Source: Oscillospiraceae bacterium NTUH-002-81 (GTDB lineage: Bacteria; Bacillota; Clostridia; Lachnospirales; Lachnospiraceae). From it: DNA of 64,000 nucleotides. The position numbers were made by a program, and so were the translations under genes. The notes beneath the pieces are model-generated. The model had not been told where the DNA came from and did no database searches. It worked only from the letters and a program-made list of their open reading frames with translations. Positions 9,023-15,995 of the stretch are shown in pieces (within the stretch, counting starts at the first letter, position 1; every line of letters starts with the position of its first letter). Location of the stretch: assembly GCA_032620915.1 (NCBI GenBank), contig CP136052.1, positions 1,278,501 through 1,342,500 of the forward strand, read 5' to 3'.

Positions 9023-9180
9023 TTGGGGAGTGCCTTCCCCAAACCCTGCTTATGCGGCTTGCGCCGCTGAAAAACCCCTCAAAATATTTTTTCGGATTTT
9101 TCAAAAACAGTTCCGCTTCACACCCTGTTTTTCTCCTATTAGTGAGAGGACACCACGCACAGAAAGGAGGTCAACCACCT

Positions 9181-9576
9181 ATGAAACGATACAACACGCC
9201 GCACCGCAGCCGGGTAGTCAAAACACGCATGACCGAGGAAGAATACGCCGAGTTTGCCCAGCGGCTTTCTGCTTACCACATGAGCCAAGCCGAGTTTATC
9301 CGGCAAGCCATAACCGGGGCAGCCATACGCCCCATCATAACCGTTTCCCCCATCAATGACGAGCTGCTTGCCGCTGTCGGGAAGCTGACCGCCGAATACG
9401 GGAGGATCGGCGGCAACTTAAACCAGATAGCCCGGACGCTGAACGAGTGGCACAGTCCCTATCCGCAGCTTGCCGGGGAGGTACGGGCGGCGGTTTCCGA
9501 CCTTGCTGCCCTAAAGTTTGAAGTCTTGCAGAAAGTGGGTGACGCTGTTGGCAACATTCAAACATATCAGCTCTAA
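9181..9576 (+). CDS. mobC: MobC-like relaxosome protein
   Basis: 131 residues. The start is the ATG at 9181, ten bases after AAAGGAGG; the frame is open further upstream but that part is not translated from a ribosome site. The N-terminus (KTRMTEEEYAEFAQRL) looks like a ribbon-helix-helix DNA-binding fold. The C-terminal half has the GGNLNQIARTLNE motif typical of MobC proteins, which help melt oriT for the relaxase. It overlaps the relaxase start, as usual for this pair. Confidence 0.88.
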   Translation: MKRYNTPHRSRVVKTRMTEEEYAEFAQRLSAYHMSQAEFIRQAITGAAIRPIITVSPINDELLAAVGKLTAEYGRIGGNLNQIARTLNEWHSPYPQLAGEVRAAVSDLAALKFEVLQKVGDAVGNIQTYQL

Positions 9577-11173
9577 AAACGCCGACTATGGCGCAGCGGA
9601 AGCCTATCTCACATTTGAGCATGACGAGTTTACCATGAAAGCCACCCTTGATGAAAACGGGCGGCTGATACCGAGGGAGGATTACCGCATTTCTTCCCTC
9701 AACTGCGGGGGCGAGGATTTCGCTGTTGCCTGTATGCGAGCCAATCTCCGCTATGAGAAAAACCAAAAACGGGAAGATGTGAAAAGCCACCACTATATCA
9801 TCAGCTTTGACCCACGGGACGGGACAGACAACGGCTTGACCGTAGACCGGGCGCAGGAGCTGGGCGAGCAGTTCTGCAAGGAGCATTTCCCCGGACACCA
9901 AGCCCTAATCTGCACCCACCCGGACGGGCATAACCACAGCGGGAATATCCATGTGCATATCGTCATCAACTCCCTGCGGATTTACGAAGTCCCGCTTCTG
10001 CCCTACATGGACAGACCAGCCGACACGCTGGAGGGCTGCAAGCACCGCTGCACCAACGCCGCTATGGAATATTTCAAGAGCGAAGTCATGGAAATGTGCC
10101 ACCGGGAGGGGCTTTACCAAATCGACCTCTTGAACGGCAGCAAGGAACGGATAACCGAACGGGAATACTGGGCGGCAAAGAAAGGGCAGCTTGCCCTTGA
10201 CAAAGAGAACGCCGCCAGAGAAGCCGCCGGACAGCCGACCAAGCCCACCAAGTTTGAAACGGACAAGGCGAAGCTGCGCCGGACGATACGGCAGGCACTT
10301 TCCCAAGCTGGCAGCTTTGACGAGTTTTCTTCCCTTTTGCTGCGGGAGGGTGTGACCGTCAAGGAGAGCCGGGGGCGGCTTTCCTACCTCACGCCGGACA
10401 GGACAAAGCCTATCACAGCCCGAAAGCTGGGGGACGATTTTGACAAGGCTGCTGTCCTTGCCCTGCTCACGCAGAACGCCCACAGAGCTGCCGAACAGAC
10501 CAAAGCCATACCCGAATACCCTGCCGCAGTTAAAAAGCCGTTACAAGGGGAAAAAGCTGCAAAAACCACCCCGGCAGACAACACCTTGCAGCGCATGGTT
10601 GACCGGGAAGCCAAGCGAGCCGAGGGCAAGGGCGTGGGCTATGACCGCTGGGCGGCAAAGCACAACCTAAAGCAAATGGCAGCTACCGTTACCGCCTATC
10701 AGCAGTACGGCTTTTCCTCCCCGGAGGAACTGGACGAAGCCTGTTCTGCCGCCTATGCCGCCATGCAGGAAAGCCTTGCGTGGTTGAAGCAGGTGGAAAA
10801 GACGCTGAACGGGAAAAAGGAGCTGCAACGGCAGGTGCTTGCCTATTCCAAGACCCGCCCTGTCCGGGACGGGCTGAAACAGCAGAAAAACGCCAAAGCA
10901 AAAGCAGCCTACCGTCAGAAGCATGAAAGTGACTTTATCATAGCAGACGCAGCCGCCCGCTATTTCAGGGAGAACGGCATTTCCAAGCTGCCGAGCTATA
11001 AATCCCTGCAAGCAGAGATTGAAAGCCTTATCAAAGAGAAAAACAGCGGCTACAACGATTACCGGGCAAAACGGGAGGAGTACCGCCGCTTGCAGACTGT
11101 CAAGGGCAATATCGACCAGATTTTACGCCGGAGCGAGCCGCAGCGCAGAAAGGAGCAGAGCCATGAACGGTAA
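9539..11173 (+). CDS. Relaxase of the mobilizable transposon (MOBP-like)
   Basis: About 544 residues. The start is uncertain: GTG at 9539 (VTLLATFKHISSKN) fits the family N-terminus better than the TTG at 9518. The histidine-triad metal site is in CTHPDGHNHSGNIHVHIVIN. The conserved SHHYIISFDPRD precedes it. The long C-terminal half is helical and charged. It nicks oriT and pilots the strand through a mating channel supplied in trans. It overlaps mobC at its start and the Cys-rich VLP gene at its end. No damage seen. Confidence 0.9.
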   Translation: MTLLATFKHISSKNADYGAAEAYLTFEHDEFTMKATLDENGRLIPREDYRISSLNCGGEDFAVACMRANLRYEKNQKREDVKSHHYIISFDPRDGTDNGLTVDRAQELGEQFCKEHFPGHQALICTHPDGHNHSGNIHVHIVINSLRIYEVPLLPYMDRPADTLEGCKHRCTNAAMEYFKSEVMEMCHREGLYQIDLLNGSKERITEREYWAAKKGQLALDKENAAREAAGQPTKPTKFETDKAKLRRTIRQALSQAGSFDEFSSLLLREGVTVKESRGRLSYLTPDRTKPITARKLGDDFDKAAVLALLTQNAHRAAEQTKAIPEYPAAVKKPLQGEKAAKTTPADNTLQRMVDREAKRAEGKGVGYDRWAAKHNLKQMAATVTAYQQYGFSSPEELDEACSAAYAAMQESLAWLKQVEKTLNGKKELQRQVLAYSKTRPVRDGLKQQKNAKAKAAYRQKHESDFIIADAAARYFRENGISKLPSYKSLQAEIESLIKEKNSGYNDYRAKREEYRRLQTVKGNIDQILRRSEPQRRKEQSHER

Positions 11174-11549
11174 TATCCCCCGCATGGACTACCGCCAGTA
11201 CCGGGCAGCCCGCCGCCTTGTGCATGAGTGCTGCAACTATGACAGCGGGAACTGCCTGCTGTTGGAGGACGGCGAGCCTTGCGTGTGTGTACAGAGTATC
11301 AGCTATTCGCTGCTCTGCCGCTGGTTTACCGCCGCTGTCCTGCCCCTTGATGAAGCACTGGAAGCCGCCCTCTTGCGCCGGGGAAGCCGGAAACGCTGCG
11401 CTGTCTGCGGGGCGTTCTTCTTCCCAAAATCCAACCGGGGGAAATACTGCCCGGACTGCGCCGGACGCATGAAGCGGATAAACGCCGCCAAACGGAAGCG
11501 GAAACAAAGGGAGAAATGTCACGCTTTAGGGCATTTCAAACCCGCATAA
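11163..11549 (+). CDS. Cysteine-rich VLP domain protein
   Basis: 128 residues from the ATG at 11163, after AAAGGAG. The frame is open upstream inside the relaxase gene but that part is a shadow. It contains the family hallmark AVLPLDEALEAAL, preceded by CCNYDSGNCLLLEDGEPC and followed by a zinc-ribbon-like pair (CAVCGAFFFPK, then CPDC) and a very basic tail. It is a common companion of relaxase genes; its molecular role is unknown. A paralogue lies in the ICE backbone at 40220. Confidence 0.85.
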   Translation: MNGNIPRMDYRQYRAARRLVHECCNYDSGNCLLLEDGEPCVCVQSISYSLLCRWFTAAVLPLDEALEAALLRRGSRKRCAVCGAFFFPKSNRGKYCPDCAGRMKRINAAKRKRKQREKCHALGHFKPA

Positions 11550-11658
11550 ATCAAGGCTTTTTTGGAGGGTGTCAAAGGGTGCGTGATACATTTATCCTTT
11601 TCCCTTAAAAACGCCCCCTAAAAGCGTAACAGAACCCACAGACAGACACCACAAGGAG

Positions 11659-12420
11659 GTGAACCCTATCGCTGATTATATGACCGCAGGAACGGAGCTG
11701 CCCGCTTACCTGCCTTACCCCCGTTTCCTGCTGGAAACAGACCTATCCCACACCGCAAGAGAGTTATATGCGCTGCTGTTAGACCGTTCCACCCTTTCGC
11801 AGAAGAACGGCTGGCAGGACAGCGAGGGACGGACATACATTGTCTACCCCATAGCAGAGATAGCGGAAATGCTGGATAAAGGCTGCACCACCATAAAGGG
11901 CGCACTGAACGAACTGGACGCTGCCGGGCTGCTGGAACGCAGACGGACGGGCTTTTCTGCCGCCAACCGTCTGTATGTGAAAGTGCCGCCTATCCCAGTG
12001 GTACAGTTTTCCGACCAACTGACGGACGGAAAACCGCCCCTCATAAGGGCGGGAAACCGACCAACTGACAGCCGGAAAACTGACCTTATGACGGTCGGAA
12101 AACCGTCCCCTAACCAAACTAATATAAACAACCTAATAGAGAGCCAAACAAAAGGAGCGAGTGAGGGGCAGCCCCCCGCCGCTTATGGCAGATATAAAAA
12201 TGTATTCCTTTCTGACACAGAACTTTTGGAGCTGGAACAGGACTTCCCCGGCAAGTGGGAGTATTACCTTGACCGCCTTTCCTGCCACATCGCTTCCACC
12301 GGGAAGCAGTACCAGAGCCATGCAGCCACCATTTACAAGTGGGCGCAGGAGGACGCTGCCAAAGAGAAGCCAAAGAAAGGCATACCGGACTATTCATTCA
12401 AGGAGGGAGAAAGCCTATGA
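11659..12420 (+). CDS. repA: RepA_N-like replication initiator
   Basis: About 250 residues. The N-terminal winged-helix region is typical (PAYLPYPRFLLETDLSHTAR, then YPIAEIAEMLDKGCTTIKGAL). The start is awkward: GTG 11659 overlaps the AAGGAGG site, ATC 11668 has ideal spacing, and ATG 11680 is far away. The middle linker (about residues 118-150) is low-complexity because the DNA there consists of repeated units that look like iterons. In RepA_N plasmids the origin lies within the rep gene, so this may be the replication origin of the excised circle. ATGA overlap with the next gene. Confidence 0.8.
   Translation: MNPIADYMTAGTELPAYLPYPRFLLETDLSHTARELYALLLDRSTLSQKNGWQDSEGRTYIVYPIAEIAEMLDKGCTTIKGALNELDAAGLLERRRTGFSAANRLYVKVPPIPVVQFSDQLTDGKPPLIRAGNRPTDSRKTDLMTVGKPSPNQTNINNLIESQTKGASEGQPPAAYGRYKNVFLSDTELLELEQDFPGKWEYYLDRLSCHIASTGKQYQSHAATIYKWAQEDAAKEKPKKGIPDYSFKEGESL
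12011..12110 (+). repeat. Iteron-like direct repeats inside repA
   Basis: Three units sharing GACnGnCGGAAAAC, at about 12021, 12067 and 12090. The first two extend to CCGACCAACTGAC. They encode the variable linker of RepA and are a candidate replication origin. Confidence 0.5.
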
Positions 12421-13271
12421 CCGATACAATCCACAACACCATACTGCCTATGACCGACACCACAGCCGAGCCGGAGGATTACACCGGGGAGGACGGGCTT
12501 TTATACTGCGGCAAATGCCGGAAACCCAAAGAAGCCTATTTCCCGGAGGGCAAGACCTTTTTCGGGCGTGACCGCCACCCGTCAGAGTGCGACTGCCAGC
12601 GGGCAGCCCGTAAGGAACGGGAAGCCGCCGAGAAGCGGCGCAGCCACCTTGAAACGGTGGAACGGCTGAAACGGCAGGGCTTTACAGACAAGACCATGCA
12701 GGACTGGACATTTGCCAACGATAACGGCAGCTGCCCGCAGATGAAGAACGCCGCCGGATATGTGGCACGCTGGGAACAGATAAAGGACGGGAACTACGGG
12801 CTGCTCTTGTGGGGCAGGGTAGGCACTGGGAAAAGCTATTTTGCCGGGTGTATTGCAAACGCCCTCATGGAGCAGGAAGTCCCGGTGTGCATGACAAACT
12901 TTGCAGCAATATTAAACGACCTTGCCGCCAGCTTTGCGGGCAGGAACGAATATATTTCCCGCCTTTGCAGCTTCCCCCTGCTCATCATTGACGATTTTGG
13001 AATGGAGCGTGGCACAGAATACGGTCTGGAACAGGTCTACAATGTGATTGACAGCCGCTACCGGAGCAGGAAGCCGCTGATTGTGACGACCAACCTCACG
13101 CTGGAGGAATTGCAGCACCCGGAGGACACCGCCCACGCCCGGATTTATGACCGCCTGCTTGAAATGTGTTCCCCTCTCTGCTTTACCGGGGAGAATTTGA
13201 GGAAAGCCGCCGCACAGGGAAAAATGGAACAGCTGAAACGGCTGCTTGCCGGAAAGGAGATTTGCCTATGA
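12417..13271 (+). CDS. DnaC/IstB-like ATP-binding protein
   Basis: 284 residues, starting at the ATG that overlaps the repA stop. An N-terminal zinc-knuckle (YCGKCRKP, then ECDC) is followed by a AAA+ domain with Walker A GRVGTGKSY (about residue 143) and Walker B LLIIDDFGME. This is the helicase-loader class that accompanies RepA in mobilizable transposons. It probably loads a helicase at the origin. TATGA overlap with tnpW downstream. Confidence 0.85.
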   Translation: MTDTIHNTILPMTDTTAEPEDYTGEDGLLYCGKCRKPKEAYFPEGKTFFGRDRHPSECDCQRAARKEREAAEKRRSHLETVERLKRQGFTDKTMQDWTFANDNGSCPQMKNAAGYVARWEQIKDGNYGLLLWGRVGTGKSYFAGCIANALMEQEVPVCMTNFAAILNDLAASFAGRNEYISRLCSFPLLIIDDFGMERGTEYGLEQVYNVIDSRYRSRKPLIVTTNLTLEELQHPEDTAHARIYDRLLEMCSPLCFTGENLRKAAAQGKMEQLKRLLAGKEICL

Positions 13272-13462
13272 CCGACACCCAGAGAAACAAATGCCCTGCC
13301 CGCCGCCCGGACTGCGTGACCGAAACGAGGATAGGCAACACAATCCTTGTGGTGTCTGGCTTTTTCAAGGAGGGGGCGACCGACACCGCCGCTGACAAGA
13401 TGATGAAAGTGCTGGAAGCAGAAGCCGCCGCCGGATATTTGACCTGTGATAAGCCTGATTGA
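13268..13462 (+). CDS. tnpW: TnpW family transposon protein
   Basis: 64 residues. The core TRIGNTILVVSGFFKEGATDTAADKM is the recognisable TnpW pattern of Tn4451-type elements. The start overlaps the preceding stop. Function unknown; it sits immediately upstream of the recombinase gene, as in relatives. Confidence 0.8.
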   Translation: MTDTQRNKCPARRPDCVTETRIGNTILVVSGFFKEGATDTAADKMMKVLEAEAAAGYLTCDKPD

Positions 13463-13589
13463 AAAACCGTCATTTTTACCGACCGTAAAGAAGCAGATTT
13501 GACGCTTTTGCCGCTATACAGACAGCCGCCCCATGTGGTACAATCAAGGTACGGAATAGTGGGGCTGGCTGTCGGAAACGGAGGAATTT

Positions 13590-15215
13590 ATGTTAAGACA
13601 GACCACCCAGCAACTCATTACCGCCCTTTACCCAAGACTGTCCCATGAGGACGAGCTGCAAGGCGAGAGCAATTCCATTTCCAACCAAAAGAGGATTTTG
13701 GAAACCTATGCCAAACAGAATGGATTTTCCAATCTGCGCTGGTACACCGACGACGGTTATTCCGGTGCGAACTTTCAAAGACCCGGATTTCAAGCCATGC
13801 TTGCAGACATTGAAGCAGGGAAAGTCGGGACAGTTATCGTCAAGGATATGTCGAGGTTAGGGCGAAACTACTTACAGGTGGGAATGTACACAGAAATGAT
13901 TTTCCCACAGAAAGGTGTCCGCTTCATCGCTATCAATGACGGAGTGGACAGCGCACAGGGGGAAAATGATTTTGCCCCGCTGCGGAACATTTTTAACGAA
14001 TGGCTGGTGAGAGATACGAGCAAGAAAATCAAGGCAGTAAAACGCTCTAAGGGCATGAGCGGAAAGCCCATCACAAGCAAGCCCGTCTATGGCTACCTCA
14101 TGGACGAGGACGAAAACTTTATCATTGACGAGGAAGCCGCCCCGGTGGTACGGCAGATTTACAGCCTTTGCCTTGCCGGGAACGGTCCGACCAAGATAGC
14201 CCGTATGCTGACCGAGCAGCAAATCCCCACGCCGGGGACGCTGGAATACCGCAGGACGGGCAGCACCCGCCGCTACCACCCCGGCTATGAGTGCAAGTGG
14301 GCGACCAATACCGTGGTTCATCTGCTGGAAAACCGGGAATATACGGGCTGTCTGGTAAACTTTAAGACCGAGAAGCCGTCCTACAAGCTGAAACACAGCA
14401 TAGAAAATCCCCCGGAAAAGCAGGCGGTTTTTGAGAACCACCATGAGCCTATCATTGACCGGGAAACGTGGGAACGGGTGCAGGAGTTACGCAAGCAGCG
14501 CAAACGCCCCAACCGTTATGACGAAGTGGGCTTGTTCTCCGGCATACTCTTTTGTGCCGACTGCGGCAGCGTCATGTACCAGCAGCGATACCAGACGGAC
14601 AAGCGCAAGCAGGACTGTTATATCTGCGGAAGCTACAAGAAACGCACCGCCGACTGCACAGCGCACTTTATCCGCACTGACCTCTTGACCGCTGGCGTAC
14701 TCTCCAATCTGCGGAAAGTTACCAGCTATGCGGCAAAGCATGAAGCCCGGTTTATGAAGCTTTTAATCGAGCAGAATGAGGACGGGGACAGACGCAGGAA
14801 CGCCGCCAAGAAAAAGGAGCTGGAAGCCGCCGAGAAACGCATAGCCGAGTTATCTGCTATCTTCAAGCGGCTGTATGAGGACAGCGTAACCGGGCGCATA
14901 TCGGACGAGCGTTTCACAGAGCTGTCGGCAGACTATGAAGCCGAGCAGAAAGAACTGAAAGAACGTGCCGCCAGACTGCGGGAAGAACTTTCCAAAGCGC
15001 AGGAAGCCACCGCAAACGCTGAAAAGTTTATGAATGTGGTACGCAGGCACACTACCATTGAAGAACTTACCCCTACTCTGCTGCGGGAGTTTGTGGAGAA
15101 AATCGTTGTCCATGAAAGCGTTGCCCTTGACGGGAAACGCCGGGGCAAGTTACGCAGACAGGAAATCGAAATCTATTATTCTTTTGTCGGCAAGGTAGAA
15201 CTGCCCGACACCTAA
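13590..15215 (+). CDS. tnpX: Large serine recombinase (TnpX/TndX-like)
   Basis: 541 residues with a strong site (GGAGGAATTT before ATG). The resolvase domain is N-terminal: YPRLSHEDE places the catalytic serine at residue 18, then SNSISNQK, DDGYSGANFQRPGF and VKDMSRLGRNY. A recombinase domain follows, then a zinc ribbon (CADCGS, YICGSYKKRTADC) and a coiled-coil motif (residues about 395-470). This enzyme class excises elements as circles and integrates them through a 2-bp core, matching the AA found at both ends. It should control excision from maff2. Confidence 0.93.
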   Translation: MLRQTTQQLITALYPRLSHEDELQGESNSISNQKRILETYAKQNGFSNLRWYTDDGYSGANFQRPGFQAMLADIEAGKVGTVIVKDMSRLGRNYLQVGMYTEMIFPQKGVRFIAINDGVDSAQGENDFAPLRNIFNEWLVRDTSKKIKAVKRSKGMSGKPITSKPVYGYLMDEDENFIIDEEAAPVVRQIYSLCLAGNGPTKIARMLTEQQIPTPGTLEYRRTGSTRRYHPGYECKWATNTVVHLLENREYTGCLVNFKTEKPSYKLKHSIENPPEKQAVFENHHEPIIDRETWERVQELRKQRKRPNRYDEVGLFSGILFCADCGSVMYQQRYQTDKRKQDCYICGSYKKRTADCTAHFIRTDLLTAGVLSNLRKVTSYAAKHEARFMKLLIEQNEDGDRRRNAAKKKELEAAEKRIAELSAIFKRLYEDSVTGRISDERFTELSADYEAEQKELKERAARLREELSKAQEATANAEKFMNVVRRHTTIEELTPTLLREFVEKIVVHESVALDGKRRGKLRRQEIEIYYSFVGKVELPDT

Positions 15216-15285
15216 CCGCCCGACCTATCCGACATACCTCATGTGCCGGATAGGAACGGCAAAATTTTTTACACTTCTATTACTT

Positions 15286-15303
15286 CTTTATCACACATAA
15301 GCA
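15286..15303 (-). repeat. Right terminal inverted repeat of the transposon
   Basis: CTTTATCACACATAAGCA, the inverted partner of 6131-6148. The AA core lies at 15304-15305. Confidence 0.8.
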
Positions 15304-15396
15304 AAATCCCAGGGGATCAAGCAGCTTATGGCAGGCGGAGGTATCGCTCTGGTTGGTGCAACGCTGATCCCGCTGCTTTCCGGCCTGTTCGGTTAA
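15304..15396 (+). pseudogene. maff2: maff2, 3' part
   Basis: Encodes the missing tail of Maff2: SQGIKQLMAGGG and a second membrane helix ending LLSGLFG-stop. It has no start codon of its own. Excision of the transposon would reunite it with 6006-6130. The virB6-like gene begins 10 bp later, so transposon insertion may be polar on it. Confidence 0.9.
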
Positions 15397-15406
15397 GGGC
15401 TGACTT

Positions 15407-15995
15407 ATGGGCAGTCTGTTTGAATGGATAACAGACTGGATTAAAGAGGGCCTGATCGATGCGATCACCGGACAGTACACCAGTATTTTCAACTCCGTCA
15501 ACAATCAGGTTGCGGATGTGGCAAATCAGGTAGGACAGACCCCGCAGGGCTGGAATGGCGGCGTGTTTTCCATGATTCAGAATCTTTCAGAAACCGTCGT
15601 CATTCCCATTGCGGGCATGATCCTGACCTTTGTTCTGGTGTATGAACTGATCCAGATGATTCTCGAAAAGAACAACATGCACGAATTCGATACATTCAAC
15701 ATCTTCAAGTGGATTTTCAAGACTTTTGTTGCCACTTACCTGCTCACCAACTGTTTTACGATTGTGATGGCGGTCTTTGATGTGGCCCAAAATGTGGTGT
15801 CGCAAAGTGCCGGTGTCATAAACGGGAACCTGGATGTGCAGGCGGCGTTGTCTGATCTGAAAACCCAGCTTGAAGCAATGGGAATGTGGGAACTGATTGG
15901 ACTGTGGCTGGAAACCAACATCATCAATCTGTGTATGTGGGTACTGTCCATCGTGATCTTTGTCATTGTATATGGCCGTATGATCGAGATTTATT
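15407..15995 (+). CDS. VirB6/TrbL-like channel protein, exon 1
   Basis: First 196 codons of a polytopic membrane protein of the mating channel. Start ATG 15407, with a weak site (AAGGG). Hydrophobic helices: about residues 60-85 (VIPIAGMILTFVLVYELI), 103-125 and 175-193. The sequence after EIY is intronic. Joining 15995 to 18584 creates a TTA codon and gives EIY-L-TVSLAPIPF, a 287-residue protein of the size usual for the ICE family. Position between maff2 and SpoVG supports the assignment. Confidence 0.88.

Larger units (their letters stand above)
6131..15303 (+). mobile_element. Tn4451/TnpX-type mobilizable transposon inserted in maff2
   Basis: A 9173-bp unit carrying MobC, relaxase, RepA, a DnaC-like protein, TnpW and a large serine recombinase. 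It is bounded by imperfect 18-bp inverted repeats (15 of 18 matching) and flanked on both sides by the dinucleotide AA (6129-6130 and 15304-15305). Removing it together with one AA restores the maff2 frame. A 2-bp shared core is the signature of large serine recombinases. The gene set matches mobilizable transposons of Clostridia. Its mob genes indicate that it can be mobilized by the surrounding ICE or another conjugation system. Confidence 0.93.

Noticed and set aside
8920..9180. In-frame N-terminal extension of the transposon MobC
   Set aside because: The strong ribosome site is at 9163-9170, just before ATG 9181, and the extension lies over the likely oriT.
13499..13544. Promoter of the serine recombinase (TTGACG and TATACA or TACAAT)
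   Set aside because: TTGACG lies only 10 bp from TATACA and about 34 bp from TACAAT, so no acceptable spacing.
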